Shown one piece after another: positions 44,856 through 54,275 of a stretch of 64,000 bases of DNA (position 1 is its first letter; each line of letters opens with the position of its first letter). The DNA is taken from positions 3,312,001 to 3,376,000 of the forward strand of contig CP102274.1 in the NCBI GenBank assembly GCA_025149285.1. The letters run 5' to 3'. A model generated the notes under the pieces. That model had not been told where the DNA came from. It worked only from the letters and a program-made list of their open reading frames with translations, and ran no database searches. The DNA is from Hungatella hathewayi. Lineage in GTDB: Bacteria > Bacillota > Clostridia > Lachnospirales > Lachnospiraceae. A program made the translations under genes and the position numbers.

Positions 44856-45740
44856 CTACACTTTCTCGTTAATCTTCTTGCCCAGAATACCGGTAGGCTT
44901 TACAAGAAGCACAATGATCAGGACTGCGAAAACAATGGCGTCGGAAAGCTGGGAAGAAATATAGGCCTTGCTTAAGTTCTCAATCACGCCCAGTAACAGG
45001 CCGCCGATAAACGCACCCGGAATGGAGCCGATACCGCCGAATACAGCAGCGACGAAGGCCTTGATTCCCGGCATGGAGCCGGTGTACGGCGTCAGGGTCG
45101 GATATGCGGAACAGAGTAAGGTACCCGCAATGGCGGCTAATGCGGAACCGATGGCAAAAGTCAGCGCGATCGTTCCATCCACATTGATCCCCATCAGCTG
45201 GGCTGCTCCCTTATCTTCGGATACAGCCAGCATGGCCTGCCCTGCCTTCGTTTTCTTGATGAAGGTAGTCAGTACCACCATAATCACGATACAGGAAACG
45301 ATGGTAACCAGCGTTTCCCCTGAAATCGTCAGTCTCCCTCCTGCAAGCTTCAAAGCCGGAATCGTAACAACTGATGTAAAGGACTTCGGATTGGATCCAA
45401 AAACCAGCAGCGCGATGTTCTGAAGTAAGTAGCTGACACCGATTGCTGTAATTAAGACAGCCAGAGGTGAAGCCATACGGAGAGGTCTGTACGCGACCTT
45501 CTCAATGGTGACACCGAGAACCGTACATATGATGACAGCAAGAAGAATGCCGGCAAGCGGTGGAAGCCCCATCGTGCTGACAACGGTGAATACCACGTAT
45601 CCTCCGATCATGATGACATCGCCGTGAGCAAAATTCAGCATCTTGGCAATACCATATACCATGGTGTATCCCAGCGCAATGATGGCATATACACTGCCCA
45701 GGCTTAGACCATTAATAAAATAGGATATGAAACTCATCAT
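44856..45740 (-). CDS. livH: Branched-chain amino acid ABC transporter, permease LivH
   Basis: A polytopic permease of about 294 residues. It opens FISYFINGLSLGSVYAIIALGYTMVYGIAKMLNFAHGD, the LivH hallmark, and later has AVFGGIGSIPGAFIGGLLLGVIE. The longest frame begins at 45794, but the conserved N-terminus and GAGGTG upstream put the start at the ATG of 45740 (or the next codon). It lies downstream of livK past a terminator-like hairpin. Confidence 0.93.
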   Translation of the reverse strand: MMSFISYFINGLSLGSVYAIIALGYTMVYGIAKMLNFAHGDVIMIGGYVVFTVVSTMGLPPLAGILLAVIICTVLGVTIEKVAYRPLRMASPLAVLITAIGVSYLLQNIALLVFGSNPKSFTSVVTIPALKLAGGRLTISGETLVTIVSCIVIMVVLTTFIKKTKAGQAMLAVSEDKGAAQLMGINVDGTIALTFAIGSALAAIAGTLLCSAYPTLTPYTGSMPGIKAFVAAVFGGIGSIPGAFIGGLLLGVIENLSKAYISSQLSDAIVFAVLIIVLLVKPTGILGKKINEKV

Positions 45741-45860
45741 ATCATCGCACCTCATTCGTTGTTTATTCCCGCGAGCAGCAAGGCAGACGGACACAGCGCG
45801 CGTCCAGCCGGCGATTGCATGCCCTGCTATATCGGGTACTGCCGCGGGTATTAGATTTGA

Positions 45861-45892
45861 AAAGAAGAGGGTCGTCCTCTGGACGACCCTCT
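45861..45892 (-). terminator. Terminator/attenuator between livK and livH
   Basis: A 12-bp perfect stem (AGAGGGTCGTCC, 45866-45877, with 45881-45892) and a 3-nt loop. On the minus strand it is followed by TCTTTTC. It lies 38 nt after the livK stop and about 120 nt before livH. Partial termination here would give more binding protein than permease. The rest of 45741-45929 shows no gene. Confidence 0.85.
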
Positions 45893-45929
45893 ATTGGGTC
45901 ATATACCAAGCAATATGTACCTGATAAAC

Positions 45930-47150
45930 TTACATTGCATTGTATACGCCGTCTACAATCTTTACAGCCTTCGGAGCCTTCTCCGGCTCGCCGTCAGCGG
46001 TCCACTTCATGCCTGAACCTGTTAATCCGTCTACAGAGACCTCTGTCATGGCGGTCTTTAACTTATCGCAGATCGTAGATGCATCCATATCAGGAGTGAT
46101 ACCTGCCTTTTCTGCGGCCGCCTTGATTGCATAAACTGCATCGTAAGCGTCAGCAGCGAACTGGTTCGGCGTATCGCCGTATTTCTCTTTATATGTAGTA
46201 ACGAAGTTCTTTGTTAAGTCATCCTGTGCATCTGCAGCGAATGGTGTCAGCAGCATAATGCCTTCTGCCAGTGATGTATCGAAGTTCTCTACCGTTAAAA
46301 GGCCATCCAGACCGTCACAGCCAAAGAATTCCGGTTCGTATCCCATCTGCTTTGCCTGCACCAGAATTAAGGATGCCTGCTGATAGTAGATTGGAAGGAA
46401 TACCAGTTCTGCACCGGCGTCCTGTGCCTTCTGAATCTGTACGGAGAAGTTCGTGTTATTGTCAGCGGTAAACGCTTCGTCAGCTACCACTTCAAAGCCC
46501 TGGTTCGCAGCTTCTGCGATGAATTTGTCGTGAATACCGGATGAATAAACATCAGAACTGTCGTAGATAATCGCTACTTTAGTAGCCAGCTTGTTCTCAC
46601 CGATGTACTGTGCGGAAGCAGCACCCTGGTTCGGATCAGAGAAGCAGATACGGAACTGGTTGTCAAACTTTGCGCAGTCCACAGCAGAACCGGATGGTGT
46701 CAGCTGGAACATGTTGTCGTTGCTGGACTCTGAACCGACTGCGATACACGGTGCGGAAGTAACCGTACCGACTAACATCTGCATCCCCCAGTCCTTTAAC
46801 GTGTTGTAAGCATTGACTGCTTTTTCCGTGTCGTTCTCATCGTCCTGGAAATTATACTCGATCTGTACTCCTCCGATACCGCCGGCCGCATTAATCTCAT
46901 TAATCGCCAGTTCAGCGCCGTTCATAACGGCCTGTCCGTAGATTGCGGTTGCTCCGGTGATCGGTCCGATGCCGCCAAGCTTAAAGGAACCGCCTGCGGT
47001 CTGCTCAGCTGTTCCGGCATCTGCTGCAGCTGTGGTTTCAGCTGTTCCTGCCGTTGTTGTGCCATTGTCACTCTTGCCGCCGCATGCAGTTAAGGATGCA
47101 GCCATAACAGCAACAAGGCCAAGGCTTACCAACTTCTTTGTTGTTTTCAT
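45930..47150 (-). CDS. livK: Branched-chain amino acid ABC transporter, substrate-binding lipoprotein LivK
   Basis: A 406-residue exported lipoprotein (lipobox LTAC, Cys23), followed by a Gly/Thr/Ala-rich linker (about 25-52) and a type I periplasmic-binding fold. The start of the fold, FKLGGIGPITGATAIYGQAVMNGAELAINEINAAGG (about 56-91), is typical of the Leu/Ile/Val-binding group. Later, VAIIYDSSDVYSSG and VFLPIYYQQASLI are interdomain segments. It is expressed from a strong promoter and separated from the permease genes by a hairpin. The precise ligand is not predictable from the sequence. Confidence 0.93.
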   Translation of the reverse strand: MKTTKKLVSLGLVAVMAASLTACGGKSDNGTTTAGTAETTAAADAGTAEQTAGGSFKLGGIGPITGATAIYGQAVMNGAELAINEINAAGGIGGVQIEYNFQDDENDTEKAVNAYNTLKDWGMQMLVGTVTSAPCIAVGSESSNDNMFQLTPSGSAVDCAKFDNQFRICFSDPNQGAASAQYIGENKLATKVAIIYDSSDVYSSGIHDKFIAEAANQGFEVVADEAFTADNNTNFSVQIQKAQDAGAELVFLPIYYQQASLILVQAKQMGYEPEFFGCDGLDGLLTVENFDTSLAEGIMLLTPFAADAQDDLTKNFVTTYKEKYGDTPNQFAADAYDAVYAIKAAAEKAGITPDMDASTICDKLKTAMTEVSVDGLTGSGMKWTADGEPEKAPKAVKIVDGVYNAM

Positions 47151-47238
47151 AATTCATTCCTCCTCTTGTTTCACTTCACATACCGAGTCCGTACAGCACT
47201 CCGTATGGTTTGATAGCTTTGCTACCTTTTAAAATTCA

Positions 47239-47265
47239 TATATACAGTTCCTGTGACTATATATA
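47239..47265. promoter_or_regulatory. Inverted repeat at the livK transcription start (candidate operator)
   Basis: TATATACAGT (47239-47248) and ACTATATATA (47256-47265) pair over 9 of 10 positions around a 7-nt centre. The repeat begins just past the predicted start point of livK, so it could be a repressor-binding site or a 5' UTR hairpin. Confidence 0.5.
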
Positions 47266-47275
47266 CATAGTCTCT

Positions 47276-47304
47276 ATAATAAGATGGCTTTTTTAAAATG
47301 TCAA
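47276..47304 (-). promoter_or_regulatory. Strong sigma-A promoter of the liv operon
   Basis: Minus strand: TTGACA (47299-47304), 17-nt spacer, TATTAT (47276-47281). This is one of the best consensus matches in the window. Confidence 0.85.
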
Positions 47305-47349
47305 CTAATTTCCGGTATTTCTTTCAAAATTCAATCATCCATCCATATT

Positions 47350-48354
47350 TTACCACGGAAGGTCGGAGCTCTCTATCGTTTTATCCCGCAGCATCAGGCC
47401 TTTTACAGCCTCCGATGCCGGTTTATGATCGAATAATATTGCATTAACCTGTTCCACAATCGGCATGTCAATCCCATATTTTTCTGAAAGCTGCAGCGCA
47501 GCCTTTGCGGAATAAACGCCTTCCACCACCATCTTTACTTCCTTCATGGCCTCCTCCATGGAATATCCTTTTCCAATCAGGATTCCGGCGCGGCGGTTCC
47601 GGCTGTGCATACTGGCGCAGGTAACGATCAGATCGCCGATTCCCGAAAGACCGCAGAAGGTCTGGAACTTTCCTCCCATGGCCGTTCCCAGCCTGGCAAT
47701 CTCCGCGATTCCGCGTGTGATCAGCGCAGCCTTCGTATTGTCGCCGTATCCCAGTCCGTCTGCAATACCGGCAGCCAGGGCGATGACATTTTTAAGGGAT
47801 CCGCCCAGTTCGATGCCCTGCATGTCCGGGCTGGTATAGACGCGGAATACCTCACTCATAAAGACGGACTGAATGTACTCAGCGGTCTTCCTGCTGTGCG
47901 CGCCCGCGACACAGGTGGTGGGAAGTCCCCTGCTCACCTCTTCCGCATGGCTGGGGCCCGATAAAACAGCGACATCCGCCATGGGGAGCTCGTCTTCCAG
48001 AATCTCGGAAAGCGTCTTAAGCGTCGACTCCTCGATTCCCTTTGCCACATTTACAATTATCTGTCCTTCTCTGCAGTAAGGCTTCATCTTCTGAGCCGTA
48101 GAACGGACATAGACGGACGGAACGGCGGTAACCAGCACTTCCTTGTCCTCCATGACCTCCTCAAGGCTCTCTGTAAACATCATACCATCCGGAAGAACCA
48201 GATCCGGCAGAGTGTGATGGCGCCCAGTCGTCTTCATCTCCGTGATTTCCTCCGGCAGCGCCGACCACACGGATACTGAATGACCATTGTTATACAGAAG
48301 AACCGCCAAAGCGATTCCCCAGCTTCCTGACCCGACAATCCCAATCTTTGCCAT
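47350..48354 (-). CDS. gpsA: NAD(P)-dependent glycerol-3-phosphate dehydrogenase
   Basis: GpsA makes sn-glycerol 3-phosphate from dihydroxyacetone phosphate for phospholipid synthesis. The 334-residue protein has the N-terminal Rossmann site IGIVGSGSWGIALA (about 3-16), the catalytic-region motif SLKNVIALAAGIADGLGYGDNTKAALITRG (near 190-220), and the CGLSGIGDLIVTC segment. It lies directly after plsY, which uses its product. Confidence 0.96.
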   Translation of the reverse strand: MAKIGIVGSGSWGIALAVLLYNNGHSVSVWSALPEEITEMKTTGRHHTLPDLVLPDGMMFTESLEEVMEDKEVLVTAVPSVYVRSTAQKMKPYCREGQIIVNVAKGIEESTLKTLSEILEDELPMADVAVLSGPSHAEEVSRGLPTTCVAGAHSRKTAEYIQSVFMSEVFRVYTSPDMQGIELGGSLKNVIALAAGIADGLGYGDNTKAALITRGIAEIARLGTAMGGKFQTFCGLSGIGDLIVTCASMHSRNRRAGILIGKGYSMEEAMKEVKMVVEGVYSAKAALQLSEKYGIDMPIVEQVNAILFDHKPASEAVKGLMLRDKTIESSDLPW

Positions 48355-48371
48355 GAACCTTCACCTCATTC

Positions 48372-49007
48372 TTATTTTTTGCCAAAACTTATTTTGTTTT
48401 CATTTCCATGAACCAGTCTTACGATATTCGCTCTGTGGCGCCAGAATGCCTGGGCGCTGATCACTGCCGCAACGATGTAAAACTCGGGGAGATGTCCTGC
48501 TGAGACACCGTAGCTGCCGTTACTTCCCATGACAATCATCCACGCAAGAAAAATCGTGGCCACAACCAGCGATCCCAGCGAAACAAATCTCGTCACCGCC
48601 ACAATCAGGACAAAGGCCACAAGCGTCACCACCATCAGCCGTAAGTCCAGGGCCACAATGAGACCGGCCGTAGCCGCGATTCCCTTTCCACCCTTGAAAT
48701 TCAGATAGAATGGATAGTTATGTCCCAAAATAACGCCAAGGCCGGTATAGAGCACCAGCAGAAAGGCGGTCTCCGGCTGGTCTTTAAAAAGAATCCGAAC
48801 AAGGACACAGGGGATAAACGCTTTCAAAAAATCTCCGAAAAAGACAATCGCTCCCGCCTTCATCCCCAGCACGCGGAGCGCATTGGTCGTCCCCGAGTTG
48901 CCGCTTCCATAATTACGAATGTCTATCTTATTCATCCGGCCGTACATATAGCCGGTCTGAAGCAGGCCGAATAAATAGCCTGCCGCCAGACAAATGATTC
49001 TTTCCAT
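48372..49007 (-). CDS. plsY: Glycerol-3-phosphate acyltransferase PlsY
   Basis: A 211-residue polytopic membrane acyltransferase that acylates glycerol 3-phosphate with acyl-phosphate. Signatures: GSGNSGTTNALRVLG (about 35-49), GHNYPFYLNFKGGKGIAATAG (about 94-114) and a later loop. The ATG follows the der stop by a few nt. A typical der-plsY-gpsA order. Confidence 0.95.
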   Translation of the reverse strand: MERIICLAAGYLFGLLQTGYMYGRMNKIDIRNYGSGNSGTTNALRVLGMKAGAIVFFGDFLKAFIPCVLVRILFKDQPETAFLLVLYTGLGVILGHNYPFYLNFKGGKGIAATAGLIVALDLRLMVVTLVAFVLIVAVTRFVSLGSLVVATIFLAWMIVMGSNGSYGVSAGHLPEFYIVAAVISAQAFWRHRANIVRLVHGNENKISFGKK

Positions 49008-49010
49008 ACC

Positions 49011-50339
49011 CTACTGTTCCTTTCCACTGCGCTCTCTGGCTATAAACTTGAGAGAGGTTCCCTTGAATCCAAAGGCTTCCCTGATCTTGTTTTCAATATA
49101 GCGTGTGTAAGAGAAATGCATCAGATTCTTGTCATTGACAAAGATGACGAATGTCGGCGGTTTCACCGCTACCTGGGTAATGTAGTAGAGTCTTAAGCGT
49201 TTTCCCTTATCCGACGGCGGCTGCTGTAAGGCCACCGCTTCCGTCATAATCTCATTTAGCACACCCGTGGCGACGCGGAGCGTCTGATTCTGTCTCACCA
49301 TGTCAATCAATTCAAACAGGCGGTTCGTCCTCTGCCCTGTCTTTGCCGAAATAAACACATACTCCGCATACGGCATAAATGCCAGCGTATCCTTAATCTT
49401 ATTGGTGTATTCGTAAATAGTCTTGTCATTTTTTTCAATGGCATCCCATTTGTTCACGGCTACAATGATTCCTTTTCCGCGCTCGTGGGCAATGCCGGCG
49501 ATCTTGGCATCCTGTTCCGTCACGCCCTCGGTGGCATCGATCACCACCACCACCACATCCGCGCGTTCCACGGCCGTCACTGTACGGATAATGCTGTAGC
49601 GCTCCAGTTCCTCCTTAATTTTGCTCTTCCGGCGAAGTCCGGCCGTATCGATAAAAACGTACTCTGTTCCGTTATGGACGATCTCCGTATCCACCGCATC
49701 CCTTGTCGTTCCCGCGATATCGGATACGATCACGCGGTTCTCTCCCACCAGTTGATTGATAATGGAAGATTTGCCAACATTGGGCTTTCCGACGATGGCG
49801 ATTCTCGGCCGGTCATCCTCCGTTTCCTCTCCGGTGCCCTCGCCGAAGTATTTGATTACCTCATCGAGCAGCTCGCCCAGACCAAGTCTGGAAGCAGCGG
49901 AAACCGGAACCGGATCACCGATACCGAGATTATAAAACTCGTATACATCGTTGCCGAACTTTTCAAAGCTGTCCACCTTATTGACAGCCAGTACGACCGG
50001 TTTCTTGGACTTGCGAAGCATGTCGGCAACCTTGGAATCCGCGTCCACCAGTCCCTGGCGCACGTCCACGATAAAGACGATGACATCCGCGGTTGCGATG
50101 GCAATCTCCGCCTGCTCTCTCATCTGGGACAGGATGATGTCACTGCTGTCCGGTTCGATTCCGCCTGTGTCGATCAGGGTGAAATTCTTGTCCAGCCACG
50201 TACAGTCGGCATAAATTCTGTCTCTCGTCACCCCCGGAGTATCCTTAACAATGGAGATCGTGTCTCCGGCTAATACATTAAACAGCGTAGACTTCCCGAC
50301 ATTGGGACGGCCCACGATGGCAACAACTGGTTTACTCAT
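49011..50339 (-). CDS. der: Ribosome assembly GTPase Der (EngA)
   Basis: A 442-residue protein with two tandem GTPase domains and a C-terminal KH-like domain. The first P-loop is GRPNVGKST (about 9-17), with DTPG and NKVD further on. The second is GKPNVGKSS (near 185), with DTAG and NKWD. Der acts in 50S subunit maturation. AAAGGAG precedes the ATG, which overlaps the end of the DUF512 gene by 8 nt. Confidence 0.97.
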   Translation of the reverse strand: MSKPVVAIVGRPNVGKSTLFNVLAGDTISIVKDTPGVTRDRIYADCTWLDKNFTLIDTGGIEPDSSDIILSQMREQAEIAIATADVIVFIVDVRQGLVDADSKVADMLRKSKKPVVLAVNKVDSFEKFGNDVYEFYNLGIGDPVPVSAASRLGLGELLDEVIKYFGEGTGEETEDDRPRIAIVGKPNVGKSSIINQLVGENRVIVSDIAGTTRDAVDTEIVHNGTEYVFIDTAGLRRKSKIKEELERYSIIRTVTAVERADVVVVVIDATEGVTEQDAKIAGIAHERGKGIIVAVNKWDAIEKNDKTIYEYTNKIKDTLAFMPYAEYVFISAKTGQRTNRLFELIDMVRQNQTLRVATGVLNEIMTEAVALQQPPSDKGKRLRLYYITQVAVKPPTFVIFVNDKNLMHFSYTRYIENKIREAFGFKGTSLKFIARERSGKEQ

Positions 50340-51699
50340 ATGATATCTCCTTTAACTCATATCCTTCATAGGAAGGGCTTCCCTCTTCCACAGGATGAAG
50401 TACGGCCTGTACAAGATCCTGACCGCTTGATTTTACAATATCTACCTTTACTTGTAAAGCTTTTTGTACTTCGCCGCGGGTAATATCGTCCAGGAACACC
50501 TCTTCTCCGCTGCGGAACATACACTCCGGAAGCAGCAGTCTCGAGCCAAGAGGCTTTCCCTCAAGCTGGGCGATCAGGTCCTGACCGGTGATCAGCCCGG
50601 CCACGGTGATCTGCTCCCCGAAGAAGTAATTCCTGATCGGATACACATGAATCGTGCAGTTCGGGAATTTCCTGCGGATGGTATTTACATGGCGTTCGAT
50701 AAACGGAGCAGCCAGCAGCCCTGTGGCGATGGATATCTCTTCTTCCCGGCCGTCTCCCTCCAGTGCTCCAAGCGAGGACTCCACCTCTTCTTCCAGCAGT
50801 CTCAGCATTCCAACACCGTTTTCCAGCTGAATGTACCCGTCATACCGCTCTTCCTCCGGCAGCGGACGGCCTGCGAGAATATAGAACTCGTCGCTGGCAT
50901 GGATAAAATGAGTTCCATGCTCTTCATAAAGCTTTTTCTGCCACCGCTCGATCAAATCAATGGTTTTAACGGCCTCCTCTTTCCCGATTGGCTGTAGGGG
51001 ATAGAGTCCGTCACGGAACTTGGAGAGTCCGACCGGTACCACGGAAACGCTCTCCATATAAGGCAGATACTTCGATAAATCACGTATCGTCCGCTCTAAC
51101 TCTACCCCATCGTTTAACCCCTTACATAAAACGATCTGGCCGTTCATCGGAACTCCCGCTTTATAGAGCTCATCAATCCGTTTTAATGCCTGTCCTGCAA
51201 ACCGGTTATGAAGCATCTTGCATCGGAGCTCGGGATTCGTCGTCTGTACCGATATGTTGATGGGGGCCAGCTTAAACTTGATGATGCGCTCCACATCGTA
51301 ATCGCTTAAGTTGGTCAGCGTCACGTAATTTCCCTGTAAAAATGACAGTCTCGTATCGTCGTCCTTAAAGTACAGCGTCTCCCGCATTCCCGGCGGCATC
51401 TGGTCGATGAAACAGAAAACGCATTGATTGCGGCAGGAACGGTATTCGCTCATCAGACCGTTCTCGAAGGTAATTCCCGGATCTTCGTATCCGTTCTCTA
51501 TTTCCAGCTCCCACTCTTCACCATTGGCCTTTCTGACCTCCATAACGATGGACTCACTGTTGATGTAATATTCATAATCGAAAATGTCTTCCAGCTCATG
51601 GCCGTCTATCGACAATACCCAGTCGCCCGGCTCCAGTTCCAGCGCCTCCGCGATGGACCCGGGATCCACAGCCTTAATTTTATGACCTTTTCTGCTCAT
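50332..51699 (-). CDS. DUF512 radical-SAM protein with PDZ-like domain
   Basis: A 455-residue clostridial protein. The N-terminal about 65 residues resemble a PDZ domain ([21 protein letters not shown]). The radical-SAM-type cysteine motif CRNQCVFCF (CxxxCxxC, near 88-95) follows, with [18 protein letters not shown] after it. The C-terminal DUF512 region holds [11 protein letters not shown] and later segments. The function is unknown; conserved linkage with der hints at ribosome or tRNA work, which is inference. A good sigma-A promoter precedes it and starts the der-plsY-gpsA transcript. Confidence 0.9.
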   Translation of the reverse strand: MSRKGHKIKAVDPGSIAEALELEPGDWVLSIDGHELEDIFDYEYYINSESIVMEVRKANGEEWELEIENGYEDPGITFENGLMSEYRSCRNQCVFCFIDQMPPGMRETLYFKDDDTRLSFLQGNYVTLTNLSDYDVERIIKFKLAPINISVQTTNPELRCKMLHNRFAGQALKRIDELYKAGVPMNGQIVLCKGLNDGVELERTIRDLSKYLPYMESVSVVPVGLSKFRDGLYPLQPIGKEEAVKTIDLIERWQKKLYEEHGTHFIHASDEFYILAGRPLPEEERYDGYIQLENGVGMLRLLEEEVESSLGALEGDGREEEISIATGLLAAPFIERHVNTIRRKFPNCTIHVYPIRNYFFGEQITVAGLITGQDLIAQLEGKPLGSRLLLPECMFRSGEEVFLDDITRGEVQKALQVKVDIVKSSGQDLVQAVLHPVEEGSPSYEGYELKEISYE

Positions 51700-51734
51700 A
51701 TTTTCTGTAATTTCCCTTCTGTTTTATCTTCTCT

Positions 51735-51763
51735 ATCATAACAATATTATCAATCTTTGTAAA
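51735..51763 (-). promoter_or_regulatory. sigma-A promoter of the DUF512-der-plsY-gpsA operon
   Basis: Minus strand: TTTACA (51758-51763), 17-nt spacer, TATGAT (51735-51740). It diverges from the prs promoter, with about 45 bp between the two -35 boxes. Confidence 0.8.
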
Positions 51764-51806
51764 GAAACCCTTTTTTGTTTTTTTCCATGAAATGTTGGAA
51801 ATGCTA

Positions 51807-51836
51807 TTGACGCCTTATGTCGAAGAATGGTATAAA
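51807..51836 (+). promoter_or_regulatory. sigma-A promoter of prs
   Basis: Plus strand: TTGACG (51807-51812), 18-nt spacer, TATAAA (51831-51836). A perfect 7-bp hairpin follows in the leader (GGCAGTC 51857-51863 with GACTGCC 51870-51876), and then TGTTATTAATTT. That could be an attenuator, but its U-tract is interrupted. Confidence 0.7.
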
Positions 51837-51906
51837 TGGATGTAAGATTAGAACTGGGCAGTCTTACGGGACTGCCTGTTATTAATTTATGGAGGATTTC
51901 ACTATC

Positions 51907-53115
51907 ATGGCAAATGATTATGTATTTAATGACCAGCTGCCGGTTGCACCGCTAAAGATCGCGGCACTGGAGAGCTGCCGGGAGCTGGCAGAAAAAGTCA
52001 ACGACCATATTGTAGGTTTTCGTCGAAACGATATCGAAGAATTAAAGCGGCGCGAGGCCGATCTCCACTACCGCGGATACGATGTCGATTCTTATCTTCT
52101 AAACTGCAGCTGCCCCCGTTTCGGAAGCGGTGAGGCGAAAGGAATCATCAAAGAGTCCGTCAGAGGAACCGATATTTTTGCGATGGTGGACATCACTAAT
52201 TACAGCATATCCTATACCGTCAATGGTTATACCAACCATATGTCTCCGGACGACCATTTCCAGGATTTAAAAAGAATCATAGGCGCCTGCTCGGCGACGG
52301 CCCACCGGGTCAATGTCATCATGCCCTTTCTCTATGAGAGCCGCCAGCACAAGAGAAGCAAGCGTGAATCACTCGACTGCGCCATGGCTTTGGAAGAGCT
52401 GACCTCCATGGGAGTCAGCAACATCATAACCTTCGACGCTCATGACCCGCGCGTACAGAATGCGATTCCGCTTCACGGTTTTGACAATTTCATGCCGACC
52501 TACCAGTTTGTAAAGGCATTTTTGCGCCACTATCCGAATCTGCCTATCGATAAGGATCATCTCATGGTTATCAGCCCGGATGAGGGCGCCATGGACCGCG
52601 CTGTCTATCTGGCCAACAACTTGAGTGTTGATATGGGTATGTTCTATAAGCGGCGGGACTACTCCAGAGTCGTGGGCGGACGCAATCCCATCGTGGCTCA
52701 TGAATTCCTGGGATCCTCCGTGGAAGGCAAGACCGTACTGATCGTGGATGACATGATATCCTCCGGCGAGAGCATGCTGGACACAGCCAAAGAGTTAAAG
52801 GAGCGGGGAGTGGAAAAAGTCATCGTCTGCTGTACCTTCGGACTCTTTACGAACGGTCTGGACAAGTTTGACGAATACTACGCAAAGGAATACATCGACC
52901 TGGTGGTGACGACCAACTTAAACTACCGTCCAAAGGAGCTTCTGAGCCGCGAATGGTATGTGGAAGCCGATATCAGTAAATATATCGCCGCCATTATCAA
53001 CTCCTTAAACCACGATGTCTCGATCAGCACCGCGCTTTCACCCACCGAGAAGATACAGAATCTTCTCAAGAAACGCCACAGCGACGGATACGATTACTAT
53101 CAGACGATCCTGTAG
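51907..53115 (+). CDS. prs: Ribose-phosphate pyrophosphokinase (long form)
   Basis: A PRPP synthase of about 402 residues, longer than the usual 310-320. Signatures include the catalytic-region FDAHDPRVQNAIP, VISPDEGAMDRAVYLANNL (versus SPDxGG in typical enzymes) and the PRPP-binding VLIVDDMISSGESMLDTAKEL. The extra length is mainly in the N-terminal 80 residues. The ATG at 51907 is preferred because the upstream ATG (51889) contains the GGAGG itself. It is transcribed alone on the plus strand, ended by a strong terminator. Confidence 0.92.
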   Translation: MANDYVFNDQLPVAPLKIAALESCRELAEKVNDHIVGFRRNDIEELKRREADLHYRGYDVDSYLLNCSCPRFGSGEAKGIIKESVRGTDIFAMVDITNYSISYTVNGYTNHMSPDDHFQDLKRIIGACSATAHRVNVIMPFLYESRQHKRSKRESLDCAMALEELTSMGVSNIITFDAHDPRVQNAIPLHGFDNFMPTYQFVKAFLRHYPNLPIDKDHLMVISPDEGAMDRAVYLANNLSVDMGMFYKRRDYSRVVGGRNPIVAHEFLGSSVEGKTVLIVDDMISSGESMLDTAKELKERGVEKVIVCCTFGLFTNGLDKFDEYYAKEYIDLVVTTNLNYRPKELLSREWYVEADISKYIAAIINSLNHDVSISTALSPTEKIQNLLKKRHSDGYDYYQTIL

Positions 53116-53150
53116 GCACTGTTTGGGAAACAGCCTGCAGAGAGAAAAAA

Positions 53151-53206
53151 ACATAAAAAACTCCCTCCACCGGTCCCGCAGCCGATAAGGAGGGAGTTTT
53201 TTATGT
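53151..53206. terminator. Bidirectional terminator after prs
   Basis: An 18-bp perfect stem (53151-53168 with 53189-53206; CTCCCTCC/GGAGGGAG flanked by A6/T6) around a 20-nt loop. It gives a T-run on both strands, so it can stop prs from the left and pgeF from the right. A smaller hairpin (CTGTTT/AAACAG, about 53114-53134) precedes it. Confidence 0.9.
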
Positions 53207-53330
53207 AATAGGAAAGTACTCCTATTGCATAAAAGCCCCCGGGCAGGAGGCGCACTCCGCGCTGAGGAAGTATGGTTGCTGAAGCAGCCGCGCTCCGGCG
53301 CAGGAATCCGGCGAGCCGGACTCTTTATTC
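53207..53330. repeat. G+C-rich palindromic stretch between the prs terminator and pgeF
   Basis: A perfect hairpin AATAGGA/TCCTATT (53207-53213, 53220-53226) is followed by about 100 bp of very G+C-rich sequence with several short inverted repeats (GCTG/CAGC, CCGG palindromes). It codes for nothing credible. It may be a dispersed repeat or a relic of one; there is no second copy in this window. Confidence 0.4.
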
Positions 53331-54188
53331 TTACAATTCTTTTATCGAAAGAAATGCCGCTAAGTTTCCTCTCTCGCTCCCCATCGTCCTGTGGGAAAAT
53401 AAATAGTCCGGATTACAGTGCGTACAGATATCGGTGACCTGGATATTTTCTGCTTTTACTCCCGCCTCCAGGAGAACAATCTCATTTGCACGCCACAGGT
53501 TCAGCAGGTACTTTCCCTCTGGCTTCGCACACAGCAGTTCCGGCCAGTATTTTTCCGAAAATGCCCGGCGAAATTCCGCAGCCACTTCCTCTCCCACCTC
53601 GTAGCAGTCCTGACAGATACTGGGACCGATGCAGGCGATGATATCCCCCGGATTCGAACCGTACTCCCGGCCCATGGCCTCTACCGTTGCCTGACCCATA
53701 CGGCCCACGGTACCTCTCCAGCCGGAGTGGCTTAAGCCCACGGCGCGCCGAACCGGATCGAGGAAGTACAGCGGCACGCAGTCTGCATAAAACGTCACAA
53801 GCGTCAGGCCGGGCACATCCGTGATCAGGCCGTCAATATCATGATAATCCCGTTCTCTGGTAATCCCTTTTCCTGCGTCATCTTCCGTCACCTTGCGGAT
53901 ATTGGTCGTGTGAGTCTGCCAGGACAGCACCATTTTCTCTTGATCCACTCCGATCGCCTTCGCCATCCTGCGGTAATTCTCCCGTACATGGTCCGGATCA
54001 TCCCCTTTTAAAAGCGCGAAATTCATGGTAGAATACACGCCGGTGCTCACGCCTCCCATGCGAGTGGAAAACCCGTGGCACACGATTCCGGTCCTCTCCA
54101 GAGCCGGAAAGGCCAGATACGGAACACCGTTGACTGTCCGGTAATCGAGCACCGCCATCTCCTGTTTTCGCTTCCATATATCTCTCAT
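53331..54188 (-). CDS. pgeF: Multi-copper laccase-domain purine nucleoside phosphorylase family (PgeF/YfiH)
   Basis: About 285 residues. The DUF152 hallmark motifs are HGFSTRMGGVS (about 36-46), ADCVPLYFLD with its Cys, and VGLSHSGWRGT with its His, which bind zinc and form the active site. The family acts on purine nucleosides (and is called PgeF for peptidoglycan editing). I start at the ATG of 54188, with AAAGGAGG 7 nt upstream, rather than an earlier TTG. The gene is followed by the shared terminator with prs. Confidence 0.93.
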   Translation of the reverse strand: MRDIWKRKQEMAVLDYRTVNGVPYLAFPALERTGIVCHGFSTRMGGVSTGVYSTMNFALLKGDDPDHVRENYRRMAKAIGVDQEKMVLSWQTHTTNIRKVTEDDAGKGITRERDYHDIDGLITDVPGLTLVTFYADCVPLYFLDPVRRAVGLSHSGWRGTVGRMGQATVEAMGREYGSNPGDIIACIGPSICQDCYEVGEEVAAEFRRAFSEKYWPELLCAKPEGKYLLNLWRANEIVLLEAGVKAENIQVTDICTHCNPDYLFSHRTMGSERGNLAAFLSIKEL

Positions 54189-54275
54189 CGTCAAACCTCC
54201 TTTGAAACAATCACCTGCACAGTCCGCGCATGAATCACAGCGCCGGTAAGACGCCCCTCCACTGACAGCGAAGCG

